Shown here piece after piece: positions 25,033-36,021 of a DNA stretch of 64,000 bases; within the stretch, counting starts at the first letter, position 1, and each line of letters opens with the position of its first letter. The stretch spans positions 44,408-108,407 of the forward strand of contig CAJNBT010000009.1 of the NCBI GenBank assembly GCA_905221085.1, given 5' to 3'. The translations under genes and the position numbers were made by a program. The notes beneath the pieces were generated by a model that saw only the letters and a list, made by a program, of their open reading frames with translations, searched no databases and was not told the DNA's origin. The DNA is from a bacterium. Lineage in GTDB: Bacteria; Bacillota; Bacilli; Lactobacillales; Streptococcaceae.

Positions 25033-25844
25033 AATTTATCCTCTAGTTCACTTTCTGTCAAATAATTTTCAGGTAAATCATAGCCATTCTGGCTCAAAGA
25101 ATGTTTTAATTGATTGGAAAAAGGATCGTCTAATCCAATCTGATCTAAATCATTTCGAGAGAAAAGCTCCCTTGGACTACTGGTTGATTCAATTTCCCCT
25201 TTTTTCATGACCAATACACGATCACTCATGGCGACTTCTTCCAAATCATGTGTAATGGAAATGACCGTCATATCATAGCCTTTTCGAATTCCTTTTACTG
25301 TCTCAATCAGTTCTCTACGCCCCTCAGGATCCAACATACTCGTTGCCTCATCTAGAATTAGAATCGCTGGTCTTAGGGCTACAACACCTGCAATAGCCAC
25401 ACGTTGCTTTTGACCACCTGACAGACGTGCCGGTTCTCTCTTTTTAAAGTCTAACATGCCCACCAAATCCAGAGCTTCTTCCACTCTCTTCTTCATTTCT
25501 TGACGAGGAAGTCCCTGATTTTCTAGTCCAAAAGCAACATCATCTTCAACAGTCGCTCCAACAAATTGATTATCTGGATTTTGAAAAACCATACCGATTT
25601 GACGACGTATATTCCAAACATTTTCATCAGTCAGCCTTTGACCATCAATTACAATCTCTCCAGATTCTGCTTCCAGTAAGCCATCAATTAATCGAACCGT
25701 CGTTGATTTACCACTACCATTGTGCCCTACAATCGAAAGCCATTCTCCACGTTTCACGTGAAACGTAATATCCTTCAGATTATAGTATTCCTGACTTTCC
25801 TTATAGCGAAAAGAAAGATCTTTTACATCAATTATTGATTTCAT
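25017..25844 (-). CDS. ecfA1: ECF transporter ATPase EcfA1
   Basis: 275 residues. Walker [11 protein letters not shown]-loop VFQNPDNQ, signature [13 protein letters not shown] and Walker [12 protein letters not shown] are intact. It forms the ATPase pair with EcfA2. A perfect parS core (25751-25764) lies inside its coding sequence. It overlaps pgsA by 4 bases. Confidence 0.97.
   Translation of the reverse strand: MKSIIDVKDLSFRYKESQEYYNLKDITFHVKRGEWLSIVGHNGSGKSTTVRLIDGLLEAESGEIVIDGQRLTDENVWNIRRQIGMVFQNPDNQFVGATVEDDVAFGLENQGLPRQEMKKRVEEALDLVGMLDFKKREPARLSGGQKQRVAIAGVVALRPAILILDEATSMLDPEGRRELIETVKGIRKGYDMTVISITHDLEEVAMSDRVLVMKKGEIESTSSPRELFSRNDLDQIGLDDPFSNQLKHSLSQNGYDLPENYLTESELEDKLWELL
25751..25764. 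promoter_or_regulatory. parS site (ParB binding) within ecfA1
   Basis: GTTTCACGTGAAAC is the perfect core palindrome of the firmicute parS consensus, about 22 kb left of dnaA. ParB is encoded at 46562-47320. Confidence 0.85.
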
Positions 25845-26386
25845 TTCGAACTAAATTTCCCTTTAAATATATAGGCACTACCCTTGAAATAATCATAGCC
25901 AGAGTAGATAGTGAAAAACAAGGCTACATAAAGTAGAACTTGACCAAACAAAGTCCAATGTAATAGCAAGAAAATAATCGCAAACATCTGACTGAAAGTT
26001 TTAATTTTTCCAGGCATTGCTGCTGCTAAAACCGTCCCACCAGTTTCAACCAGTAATAGTCTTAAACCTGTAACAGCCAACTCACGACAGATTATTACTG
26101 CAACAATCCAAGCTGGAGCCATACCTAACTCAATCAACATAATAAAAGCCGACATAACTAGTAGCTTATCCGCCATAGGATCTGCAAATTTACCAAAATT
26201 ACTGACCACATTCCATTTACGAGCTAAATATCCATCTAAATAGTCTGTAATACTGGCAATAGCAAAGATAGTAGCTGCCACTATATGACTCTCTATCGAA
26301 TTTCCTATCGTTAAAATAAAGATAAAAATAGGTATAAAGAGAATTCGGCCTATTGTTAAAAGATTTGGAATTTGTTCTTTTTTCAT
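25841..26386 (-). CDS. pgsA: CDP-diacylglycerol--glycerol-3-phosphate 3-phosphatidyltransferase
   Basis: 181 residues with four to five membrane segments. DYLDGYLARKWNVVSNFGKFADPMADK-type sequence matches the CDP-alcohol phosphotransferase motif DGxxAR-x8-GxxxDxxxD (positions ~48-75). It makes phosphatidylglycerophosphate, the precursor of phosphatidylglycerol, at the membrane. It sits between rodZ and ecfA1 in one operon. Confidence 0.96.
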   Translation of the reverse strand: MKKEQIPNLLTIGRILFIPIFIFILTIGNSIESHIVAATIFAIASITDYLDGYLARKWNVVSNFGKFADPMADKLLVMSAFIMLIELGMAPAWIVAVIICRELAVTGLRLLLVETGGTVLAAAMPGKIKTFSQMFAIIFLLLHWTLFGQVLLYVALFFTIYSGYDYFKGSAYIFKGKFSSK

Positions 26387-26396
26387 TCGTTTTTCC

Positions 26397-27227
26397 TTAA
26401 TTTCTAGTAAAGGTTACATTGATTTGTCCAGTTTGAGCTGTTAATTTCGATAAATCAATAGTCTGATTATCTACTGTTAAGGCAACACCTTTGACAACAC
26501 CTAAAGTAATGGTCACAGGATTTTTTGTTGAAACTGTTGTTTCCGCACTTTTATTATCCGGTGATAAGGTCACACCACCCTCAAGCTCACTTTCTGAAAC
26601 ACTAACCCAACTTCTAGCATCTGAAACCGATAATTGCAATTTTGCAGTTTCTTTACTTGTTTTATAAGCAACCTCTACTCGATTTCCTTCACCTGATACC
26701 GTTATAGCTGGTTCAGTATTCGAATAATTACTTGATGAACTACTACTAGTTGAAGATGGAGTTACAGAATTAGTCGAGCTTGTTGCTTGGACTACACTAT
26801 AACTAGACGCAGACGAACCCTCAGGTTGAGTCTGGAGATAATTCCAAACATAATAAGTCACAAAAATGATAATCGATAGTGCAAAGAGTATAAAATAAAA
26901 TAAAGGTAAAAATGATGTCTTATGTTTCTTACTTGAACGTCTCCTACCTGTCAACTCCTTTTCATCAATATCTACTTCCTCATACGTAATCATGCTCCCA
27001 GAATCATAAGCATCCAAGACAATTCTATCATCTAGCTCAACTGCCCACGCATATTTTCGCAAAAAAGAACGAGTATAAAATGGACTAGGAAGTTGATCAA
27101 AATCATCAGCTTCCATTGCCTTCAACATATCCAACTGAATTTCTGTTTTTTTTTGTAATTCTTCTAAAGTTAACCCTTGGTTGGTTCTAGCTAAACGTAA
27201 AACCTCACCAATTGTTTTTTTCCTCAT
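26397..27227 (-). CDS. rodZ: RodZ-like helix-turn-helix membrane protein
   Basis: 276 residues. A cytosolic helix-turn-helix of the RodZ type (~1-70, IGEVLRLARTNQGLTLEELQKKTEIQ) and a basic linker (RRRSSKKHK) precede a single membrane helix (~115-135). An extracellular Ser/Thr-rich stretch and a DUF4115-like beta domain follow. RodZ links the morphogenesis machinery across the membrane. ATG 27227 is chosen for its spacing from AAGGA; an ATG at 27236 is the alternative. Next to pgsA. Confidence 0.88.
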   Translation of the reverse strand: MRKKTIGEVLRLARTNQGLTLEELQKKTEIQLDMLKAMEADDFDQLPSPFYTRSFLRKYAWAVELDDRIVLDAYDSGSMITYEEVDIDEKELTGRRRSSKKHKTSFLPLFYFILFALSIIIFVTYYVWNYLQTQPEGSSASSYSVVQATSSTNSVTPSSTSSSSSSNYSNTEPAITVSGEGNRVEVAYKTSKETAKLQLSVSDARSWVSVSESELEGGVTLSPDNKSAETTVSTKNPVTITLGVVKGVALTVDNQTIDLSKLTAQTGQINVTFTRN

Positions 27228-27268
27228 ACTTGTCATTCCTTCTTTCTAGTATCAATTATGATAGGTTG

Positions 27269-28552
27269 CTACGATGGAAATATTGTAAAATCAACTATGT
27301 CACCATCATCTATTAAATGGTGTCCAGCATCAAGGACATCCTCTAAAGTAATTTCCTGTAAAATCTTTGGCAAATCAAAGATTGTCTCACCTTGTCCATA
27401 AGCATCATATTGCGTTGCAATAAATTCAAGAGAGTTCATACTACTGAAAAATTCTCCAAACATCTCTCTTTTGATAATATCTAAATGATCCTCTGTAATA
27501 TCTAAATCCTTTGTAAAATTACGAATGGCCTTCCTAAACTGATGAGACAAAGCAACTGGCTCTTTCGTATCCATTGTCAACATAACAAAATGAAAGCGAC
27601 TTGTTACTTCAATTTCAAGAGATAAGGAAGCATCTATTTTACCTGATTCATATAACTTTTGAAAACGATCCGAAGTCCAACCAAACATCATTGCAAACAA
27701 TAATTTTAATAAAATATGATGTCGATAGCAATCCGCTTCAGCAACTTTTCGCTTACCTCTAATCCCAATCGCTAGTTTGGGAGAAGATACTTCCATTCTC
27801 ATACTGTCTGTTTGCTTTACAGCCTGTAAAACAAATTTTTCTCTTACTACTTCCTGAACATATAAATCTTTCCGTTCTTTTCTTTCAAAATAGTCCTGTA
27901 CTTGATCCACATCAAAATTGCCAACTAAAAACAAAGACATGTTTACAGGTTTGTAAAACCTTGTAAAATTTTCTTGTAAATTAGTTAGATTGACTTGGGA
28001 AATGGACTCCTCGCTTCCAACTATATCCGTTGCTAAAGGTGTGCCAGGATATAAATTTGCTAAAGTTGAAAAGAATAAACACGAATCTGGATCATCTTGA
28101 TACATTTCTCGTTCTTGCTGGATAATATCCTGCTCTCTTAAAATGGAATCTTCAGTAAAGTGTGCTGATGTTACCAATTCATCAAGTAAGTCTAAATTTT
28201 CTAAAAAATGATCCGTTGATGAAAAAAGATAGTTTGTTTTTGTAAAGCTTGTAAAGGCATTACTATCTGCACCTAGACTCGTAAAAGCTGACATCAAATC
28301 GCTAGCATCTTCTCTCTCAAATAATTTATGTTCAAGAAAATGAGCAATTCCTCCAGGATATTCTTTTACATCTCCGTCAACTTCTATGACAAGCGTATCT
28401 ACCGAACCAAACTGTACAGTTACACTCCCGTAAACCTCTTTAAATTCCTTTTTAGGAAAAAGAGCAACTGTCAATCCATTGGCCAAACGAGTTCGATAAA
28501 CCATTTCTTTTACAGCTGGATAGTATTTTTCTTCAAAAACAACCTTTGTCAT
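27269..28552 (-). CDS. M16 family zinc peptidase, catalytic subunit (YfmH-like)
   Basis: 427 residues. The inverted zinc motif HxxEH is present (HFLEHKLFE, ~residue 71), with the distal Glu expected ~75 residues later. Its start overlaps the stop of the preceding M16 gene by 4 bases, giving the catalytic/non-catalytic pair seen in bacilli (YfmH/YfmF). Substrate unknown; peptide processing is presumed. Confidence 0.88.
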   Translation of the reverse strand: MTKVVFEEKYYPAVKEMVYRTRLANGLTVALFPKKEFKEVYGSVTVQFGSVDTLVIEVDGDVKEYPGGIAHFLEHKLFEREDASDLMSAFTSLGADSNAFTSFTKTNYLFSSTDHFLENLDLLDELVTSAHFTEDSILREQDIIQQEREMYQDDPDSCLFFSTLANLYPGTPLATDIVGSEESISQVNLTNLQENFTRFYKPVNMSLFLVGNFDVDQVQDYFERKERKDLYVQEVVREKFVLQAVKQTDSMRMEVSSPKLAIGIRGKRKVAEADCYRHHILLKLLFAMMFGWTSDRFQKLYESGKIDASLSLEIEVTSRFHFVMLTMDTKEPVALSHQFRKAIRNFTKDLDITEDHLDIIKREMFGEFFSSMNSLEFIATQYDAYGQGETIFDLPKILQEITLEDVLDAGHHLIDDGDIVDFTIFPS

Positions 28553-29799
28553 TCTATTCCTTCCATAAAGTAAATCGCTTGTAGTTTCACATTATTAGCT
28601 GCTCTACAAATATCATCTTTGTCAACTTGCTCGAGTTTTGCAATCCAACTTTTAAAGTTTGCTGAAGATTTTCCAAGTAAGGCATTTTGATAAGCACGTT
28701 CAATCAATGAAGATTGATTATCTTGAGAAAGTAACAAAGACCGACGAATCATTTCCTTGGTCTGTTCTAACTCAAGCTCTGTAAAATATCCTTTTTTTAA
28801 ATCAAGCAGTTGATTATTCATCATTTTACGAGCCTGGTTCCGATTTTCTCGATCAATACCAGCATACATCCTCAAGAACCCACTAAACAAATCGAGCTGA
28901 CTGGAAATAGTATAAGCTAATCCAGCATTTTCACGGACATTTGTAAATAGTTTAGAGTGAGCAAATCCACCCAGTAAACCATTCATTACAATCATGGGTA
29001 AATGTTGCTCATCACCATATTCAGAAGGGCAATGATAACCCAATTCTAAAATGGATTGTCCCACATTTTTCCGAACCATGCCTTCCTGAAGGATATTAGA
29101 ATAAGGTTGACAATACTGAATCTTCACATCTCCTTTTCGACCTTTAAAGCCAAATGATTCTAATACATTTTGAATTTCAACCTCATTAAAATCACCTAAG
29201 AAAAAGAAATCGATTCGATCATTGGCCAAAAATTCTTGGAAACAAGAATAAGAACTCTGTGGAGTTTCAGCTAAAATACGATTTCGTAAATCACTATATT
29301 CCAATCTGAGACGTTCATCATGAAAAAATAATTTATCTAATTCTTTATGTGCGAAATAAAAAGAATCACCCATATCAGCTGCTAAACTTGCTAACAATTG
29401 TTTTTTCTCAATTTCAAATAAGTCCGAATCAAAGCCATTATCAACTACTACGGGTGAAAAAAGAGTTTCTTTTACTAGTTCCAAAACCTGAGAAGTTAGC
29501 ACATTTTTCCGACTTAAAAACTCATCACGAACATAGGTGAATGTCAATTCTACAATATGACTTTGCCCTCTTCTAAAACAATTGGTTGACATATCTGTAC
29601 CGTATAGACTGGCCAAGTGTCTTCTCAAAGCTTGAGAAGTAGGATACATCTGGTTAGCTGTTTCTAGCATACTCGCACTCAACATGCGACCTGCAATCGT
29701 ATCAAGGGATAATGGAGTGGTAAAACGCACGGTGATTTTGTTCGTTTTAAACTTTTTTGATTGGATAAAATGTGTTGAAATTCCATGCACTAACTCCAT
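28549..29799 (-). CDS. M16 family peptidase-like protein, non-catalytic subunit (YfmF-like)
   Basis: 416 residues with the M16 two-domain layout but no HxxEH in the N-terminal lobe, so probably the inactive partner of the downstream protein. The C-lobe (HSKLFTNVRENAGLAYTISS) carries the R/Y substrate-binding pattern typical of M16 pairs. GGAGG precedes the ATG. First gene of a long minus-strand run towards ecfT. Confidence 0.86.
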   Translation of the reverse strand: MELVHGISTHFIQSKKFKTNKITVRFTTPLSLDTIAGRMLSASMLETANQMYPTSQALRRHLASLYGTDMSTNCFRRGQSHIVELTFTYVRDEFLSRKNVLTSQVLELVKETLFSPVVVDNGFDSDLFEIEKKQLLASLAADMGDSFYFAHKELDKLFFHDERLRLEYSDLRNRILAETPQSSYSCFQEFLANDRIDFFFLGDFNEVEIQNVLESFGFKGRKGDVKIQYCQPYSNILQEGMVRKNVGQSILELGYHCPSEYGDEQHLPMIVMNGLLGGFAHSKLFTNVRENAGLAYTISSQLDLFSGFLRMYAGIDRENRNQARKMMNNQLLDLKKGYFTELELEQTKEMIRRSLLLSQDNQSSLIERAYQNALLGKSSANFKSWIAKLEQVDKDDICRAANNVKLQAIYFMEGIE

Positions 29800-29957
29800 G
29801 ATTTACCTCCTTATATACAGACTTCTATTATATCACGAAAACCTGAAATTTTCTTGTTCTCTGTAACACTTTTGAAATAAAAATCGCTTACATTTTTCCC
29901 AGTTTCTCTCACTATTTTTAGGAAAATATGGTATAATACCAAAGATTGAGGTGAATT

Positions 29958-30326
29958 ATGGAATACAAATTATTTGAAGAATTTATTACCCTCCAAGCAC
30001 TACTCAAAGAACTTGGAATTACACATAGCGGAGGAGCTATTAAATCCTTTCTCTCTGAACATCCTGTTTATTTTAATGGGGAATTAGAGAGTCGTCGTGG
30101 TAAAAAACTTCGTATTGGCGATAAGGTTGACATCCCTGACATGAACATTGACATCTTGTTGACACAACCTACTTCTGAAGAACAGAATGAATACCAAGCT
30201 GATAAAGTTGAAAAAGAACGAATCGCTAAACTTGTCAAGGAGATGAACAAAGGAGTAAAAAAAGACAACTCTAAACCTACTTCATTCTCCAAAAGCAAAC
30301 AAGCTCCGCGATTCCCTGGTAGATAA
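29958..30326 (+). CDS. yaaA: S4-domain protein YaaA (upstream of recF)
   Basis: 122 residues. The N-terminal ~70 residues form an S4 RNA-binding domain ([23 protein letters not shown]...[19 protein letters not shown]), followed by a basic tail. In firmicutes this gene precedes recF and the product associates with ribosome assembly. TATAAT and GAGGTG lie before the ATG. Only two bases separate it from recF. This is the usual S4 YaaA, not the E. coli peroxide-stress YaaA. Confidence 0.9.
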   Translation: MEYKLFEEFITLQALLKELGITHSGGAIKSFLSEHPVYFNGELESRRGKKLRIGDKVDIPDMNIDILLTQPTSEEQNEYQADKVEKERIAKLVKEMNKGVKKDNSKPTSFSKSKQAPRFPGR

Positions 30327-30328
30327 TC

Positions 30329-31426
30329 ATGTGGTTACAACACCTATCTCTCAAAACTTTTCGTAACTATAAAGAGACGAAAATAGACTTTAATCCTAAA
30401 TTAAATGTCTTTTTAGGACGCAATGCACAAGGAAAAACAAATATGTTAGAGGCTATCTATTTTTTAGCCTTAACACGTAGCCATCGAACTCGAACAGATA
30501 AAAATCTCATTCATTTTGATGAGGAACAACTTCATCTTTCAGGTCTCGTTCAGAAAAAAACGGGATCCATTCCTCTCGAAATCGAACTCACACAAAAAGG
30601 ACGTGTGACAAAAGTTAACCATTTAAAACAGGCACGACTTTCAGATTATGTAGGACACATGAATGTTGTCTTATTTGCTCCTGAAGATTTACAACTAATT
30701 AAAGGAGCACCTTCGGTTCGACGAAAATTCATTGATATGGAACTTGGACAAATCAAGCCAATCTATTTATCAGATTTAACCAATTATAATCACATCCTAA
30801 AACAAAGAAACACTTATCTAAAATCAGCTCAAAAAATAGATGAAACCTTCCTCTCAGTGTTGGATGATCAGCTAGTTGATTATGGATGTCGTGTAATGAA
30901 TCACCGCTTAGATTTCATAAAAAAACTAGAATCATTTGGGCGTAAGAAACATTTTGAACTCTCTAATCAGATTGAAGAGTTGTCAATATCCTATCAATCT
31001 TCTGTCAATATAATTGACAAACAAAACTTATCCGAATCTTTCAAAATTGCTTTAGAAAAAAGTAGATCCAGAGATTTATTTAAAAAGAATACTGGTGTTG
31101 GGCCTCATCGAGATGACATTTCTTTCTATATAAATGGAATGGATGCTAGTTTCGGAAGCCAAGGTCAACATCGTAGTCTCGTCCTATCGATAAAATTAGC
31201 AGAAATCGAATTAATGGAAAGTATTACTACAGAATCTCCAATATTACTGCTTGACGATGTTATGAGCGAACTTGACAACACTAGACAACTAAAATTATTA
31301 GAAACGATTTCACATTCAATTCAAACCTTTATCACAACAACAAGCTTAGATCATCTTCAAAATCTGCCAGAAAATCTAAGTATCTTTACTATTCAGGATG
31401 GTAAAGTTTCTGTAAACAAAACTTGA
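30329..31426 (+). CDS. recF: DNA repair ATPase RecF
   Basis: 365 residues. SMC-like ATPase: Walker [10 protein letters not shown] (~residue 30-38), signature [10 protein letters not shown], Walker [13 protein letters not shown]. It loads RecA at gaps with RecO and RecR. In many bacteria recF follows dnaN; in streptococci it is displaced, here 16 kb from dnaN. It is coupled to yaaA. Confidence 0.97.
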   Translation: MWLQHLSLKTFRNYKETKIDFNPKLNVFLGRNAQGKTNMLEAIYFLALTRSHRTRTDKNLIHFDEEQLHLSGLVQKKTGSIPLEIELTQKGRVTKVNHLKQARLSDYVGHMNVVLFAPEDLQLIKGAPSVRRKFIDMELGQIKPIYLSDLTNYNHILKQRNTYLKSAQKIDETFLSVLDDQLVDYGCRVMNHRLDFIKKLESFGRKKHFELSNQIEELSISYQSSVNIIDKQNLSESFKIALEKSRSRDLFKKNTGVGPHRDDISFYINGMDASFGSQGQHRSLVLSIKLAEIELMESITTESPILLLDDVMSELDNTRQLKLLETISHSIQTFITTTSLDHLQNLPENLSIFTIQDGKVSVNKT

Positions 31427-31435
31427 CAACATTGT

Positions 31436-31467
31436 AAAAGAACTCCTGTTTTTACTGGAGTTCTTTT
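31436..31467. terminator. Shared terminator of recF (+) and guaB (-)
   Basis: AAAAGAACTCC and GGAGTTCTTTT form a perfect 11-bp stem between the two convergent genes. Confidence 0.85.
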
Positions 31468-31478
31468 CATTGTTTTTT

Positions 31479-33039
<1,561 letters not shown>

Positions 33040-33108
33040 ATGTTACAGGGGTAAATAAAAAACTATCTTTTCTTCGAGATAGAAATGATAGTTTCTTGTA
33101 AAATAAAC

Positions 33109-34134
33109 TTAGTTAAAGTAATGAAGTCCCATTGCCCCTTTAACCTCAGATAGGGTTTGACCCGCAACTTCACGCGCTCTTTCACTACCTTTTTGAAGCA
33201 TATTATAAACTTCTCCCATATCCTTAGCAAATTCGATACGGCGCTCACGAATAGGACCCAGTTCACGTTCTAATATTTCAAGTAAATAACGCTTGGTCTT
33301 CACATCACCAAGACCACCTCGTTGATAATGTTCTTTCATGTCAGCGATTTCTTGAGCATCTTCTGGACGACCAAAAACATCTAGATAATGGAAAACCATA
33401 TTTCCTTCAATTTTACCTGGATCCTCAACACGAATATGATCTGGATCTGTATACATACTCATTACTTTTTTACGCAAAGTATCCGCATCATCAGCTAAAT
33501 AAATACCATTATTGAGTGATTTAGACATTTTAGCATTTCCATCTAAACCAGGCAAACGCCCTGCTCTCTCATTTTCTGGATAAATACCTTCCGGCTCTAC
33601 CAAGACATCACAGTTATATGCATTATTAAAAGAACGAACAATCTCGCGAGTTTGCTCAATCATTGGTTTTTGGTCTGTCCCAACAGGAACATAGTTAGCC
33701 TTGAAAGCTGTAATGTCAGCTGCTTGAGCTATTGGATAGACTAAGAATCCTGTCGGAATGCTTTCTCCAAATCCTTTCTGAGCAATTTCTGTCTTAACAG
33801 TTGGATTACGCTCCAAACGTGCTAATGACACCAAATTCATATAATACATAGACAACTCAGCTAATTCTGGAATTTGGCTTTGAATAAAGATAGTTGATTT
33901 ACTAGGATCCAATCCAACTGCAAGATAATCCAAAGCCACATTTCCGATAGACTCTACAATAGTTTGAGGATCTTTGGCATGATCTGTCAAGGCTTGTTGG
34001 TCAGCCAAGAACACAAACATATCATACTTATCCTCTTCCTGTAATAATACTCGATTTTTGAGACTTCCAACATAATGTCCAATATGCAATTTTCCTGTTG
34101 GACGGTCTCCTGTTAAAATAATTGGTTTAGTCAT
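33109..34134 (-). CDS. trpS: Tryptophanyl-tRNA synthetase
   Basis: 341 residues, class Ic synthetase. The HIGH motif is KLHIGHY (~residue 16-22) and the KMSKS motif is AKMSKSLN (~200). It charges tRNA-Trp in the cytosol. A TGCTATAAT extended -10 lies 30 bases before the ATG. No T-box leader is seen, in contrast to many firmicute synthetase genes. Confidence 0.97.
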   Translation of the reverse strand: MTKPIILTGDRPTGKLHIGHYVGSLKNRVLLQEEDKYDMFVFLADQQALTDHAKDPQTIVESIGNVALDYLAVGLDPSKSTIFIQSQIPELAELSMYYMNLVSLARLERNPTVKTEIAQKGFGESIPTGFLVYPIAQAADITAFKANYVPVGTDQKPMIEQTREIVRSFNNAYNCDVLVEPEGIYPENERAGRLPGLDGNAKMSKSLNNGIYLADDADTLRKKVMSMYTDPDHIRVEDPGKIEGNMVFHYLDVFGRPEDAQEIADMKEHYQRGGLGDVKTKRYLLEILERELGPIRERRIEFAKDMGEVYNMLQKGSERAREVAGQTLSEVKGAMGLHYFN

Positions 34135-34162
34135 TTTATTCTCCTTCGATATGCTCCCTTCA

Positions 34163-34168
34163 ATTATA
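34163..34168 (-). promoter_or_regulatory. Extended -10 of trpS
   Basis: The minus strand reads TGCTATAAT, a TGn extended -10, about 30 bases before the trpS start. Confidence 0.55.
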
Positions 34169-34228
34169 GCATTTTTTTAATGAAATAACCGCAATTTATC
34201 AAAATAAATCAACCTTGCTAGTTCCGAC

Positions 34229-34265
34229 TTTGTGTAAAGTATAATGTAAATCTAATTTACACAAA
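34229..34265. promoter_or_regulatory. Inverted repeat with nested palindrome upstream of the ABC-F gene
   Basis: TTTGTGTAAA and TTTACACAAA are perfect 10-base inverted copies, 17 bases apart. The inner part contains a TATAAT and the palindrome GTAAATCTAATTTAC. It lies 75-110 bases before the TTG start of the ABC-F gene and could be an operator or a leader hairpin. Confidence 0.5.
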
Positions 34266-34339
34266 ATTGACATATAAAAATTTGAATATTTCCGTATTTT
34301 CTAGTAGAATAAATATATTACACATATAGGAGAAAAACA

Positions 34340-35962
34340 TTGCTTACAGTATCTGATGTTTCACTACGTTTTAGTGATCGTAAACTTTTTGATGATGTCA
34401 ATATCAAATTTACAGAAGGAAATACTTATGGATTAATCGGTGCTAATGGTGCCGGAAAATCAACCTTTTTAAAAATTTTAGCTGGAGATATTGAACCTAC
34501 TACTGGTCACATCTCTCTTGGTCCAAATGAACGTCTCTCTGTTCTTCGTCAAAATCACTTTGACTACGAAGATGAACGTGCCATTGATGTTGTTATCATG
34601 GGAAATGAAAAACTTTATAGCATCATGAAAGAGAAAGATGCCATCTACATGAAGGAAGATTTCTCAGACGAAGATGGAGTGCGTGCTGCCGAACTTGAAG
34701 GAGAGTTTGCCGAGCTTGGAGGCTGGGAAGCAGAAAGTGAAGCCTCTCAACTCCTTCAAAACCTAAATATCCCAGAAGAATTGCACTATCAAAATATGAG
34801 TGAATTGGCTAACGGTGAGAAAGTAAAGGTTCTCCTCGCCAAAGCACTTTTTGGTAAACCAGATGTTCTTCTCTTGGACGAACCGACCAACGGATTGGAT
34901 ATTCAATCTATTACTTGGTTAGAAGACTTCTTGATTGATTTTGATAACACCGTTATTGTTGTATCCCACGACCGTCACTTCTTGAACAAAGTATGTACTC
35001 ATATGGCCGACCTTGACTTTGGAAAAATCAAGCTCTATGTCGGAAACTATGACTTCTGGAAGGAATCTTCTGAACTCGCTGCTAAATTGCTAGCAGACCG
35101 TAATGCTAAAGCAGAAGAAAAAATTAAGCAACTCCAAGAATTCGTTGCTCGCTTCTCTGCTAACGCATCTAAATCTAAACAAGCAACTTCCCGTAAAAAG
35201 ATGCTTGATAAGATTGTCTTAGAAGAAATCATTCCATCTAGCCGTAAATACCCATTTATCAATTTTAAAGCGGAACGTGAGATTGGTAATGATCTCTTGA
35301 CAGTAGAAAATCTAACTGTAAAGATTGATGGTGAGACTATTTTAGATAATATCAGTTTCATCTTGCGTCCAGGTGATAAGACAGCGCTTATTGGACAAAA
35401 TGATATCCAAACGACTGCATTAATTCGTGCAATTATGGGGGACATTGACTATGAAGGAACTGTCAAGTGGGGAGTAACTACTAGCCGTTCTTACTTGCCA
35501 AAAGATAACTCGGCAGATTTTGCAGGAGGAGAGTCAATCCTTGACTGGTTGCGCCAATTCGCAAGTAAAGAAGAAGATGACAATACTTTCCTACGTGGCT
35601 TCCTCGGACGTATGCTCTTCTCTGGAGATGAAGTTAACAAACCTGTAAATGTCTTGTCAGGGGGAGAAAAAGTTCGTGTCATGCTTTCAAAACTCATGCT
35701 CTTAAAATCAAATGTCCTTGTACTTGATGATCCAACCAATCACTTGGACTTGGAATCTATCTCAAGCTTGAATGATGGATTGAAAAACTTTAAAGAATCA
35801 ATCATCTTTGCCAGCCATGACCACGAGTTTATTCAAACTCTAGCCAACCATATCATTGTCTTGTCTAAAAATGGCGTCATTGACCGTATCGATGAAACCT
35901 ATGATGAATTCCTAGAGAATGCAGAAGTACAAGCAAAAGTTAAAGAACTTTGGAAAGACTAA
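34340..35962 (+). CDS. ABC-F ATPase (YkpA/YbiT-like) with degenerate second ATP site
   Basis: 540 residues, two ABC domains in tandem and no membrane segments, as in ribosome-associated ABC-F proteins. Domain 1 is canonical (GANGAGKST ~36; LLLDEPTNGLD). Domain 2 is not: the Walker A reads GQNDIQTT (~352-359), lacking the Lys, and the Walker B reads LVLDDPTNHLD with Asp for Glu, although the signature LSGGEKVRVML is present. A charged inter-domain linker (~240-320) is present. Start is TTG with AGGAG seven bases upstream. Role probably translation-related; not a transporter. Confidence 0.9.
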   Translation: MLTVSDVSLRFSDRKLFDDVNIKFTEGNTYGLIGANGAGKSTFLKILAGDIEPTTGHISLGPNERLSVLRQNHFDYEDERAIDVVIMGNEKLYSIMKEKDAIYMKEDFSDEDGVRAAELEGEFAELGGWEAESEASQLLQNLNIPEELHYQNMSELANGEKVKVLLAKALFGKPDVLLLDEPTNGLDIQSITWLEDFLIDFDNTVIVVSHDRHFLNKVCTHMADLDFGKIKLYVGNYDFWKESSELAAKLLADRNAKAEEKIKQLQEFVARFSANASKSKQATSRKKMLDKIVLEEIIPSSRKYPFINFKAEREIGNDLLTVENLTVKIDGETILDNISFILRPGDKTALIGQNDIQTTALIRAIMGDIDYEGTVKWGVTTSRSYLPKDNSADFAGGESILDWLRQFASKEEDDNTFLRGFLGRMLFSGDEVNKPVNVLSGGEKVRVMLSKLMLLKSNVLVLDDPTNHLDLESISSLNDGLKNFKESIIFASHDHEFIQTLANHIIVLSKNGVIDRIDETYDEFLENAEVQAKVKELWKD

Positions 35963-36021
35963 AAAAATTCAAAACTCAGTTGGGTTAACCAGCTGAGTTT
36001 TCTAACATTTTATGAGGTAAC

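Noticed and set aside
29878..29893. cre-like ATGTAAGCGATTTTTA between the M16 gene and yaaA as a regulatory site.
   Set aside because: One consensus base is missing and it lies in a housekeeping intergenic region; kept only as a note in the hpf finding.
34135..34200. Possible T-box riboswitch before trpS.
   Set aside because: The gap is short, there is no T-box core sequence and no terminator/antiterminator pair.
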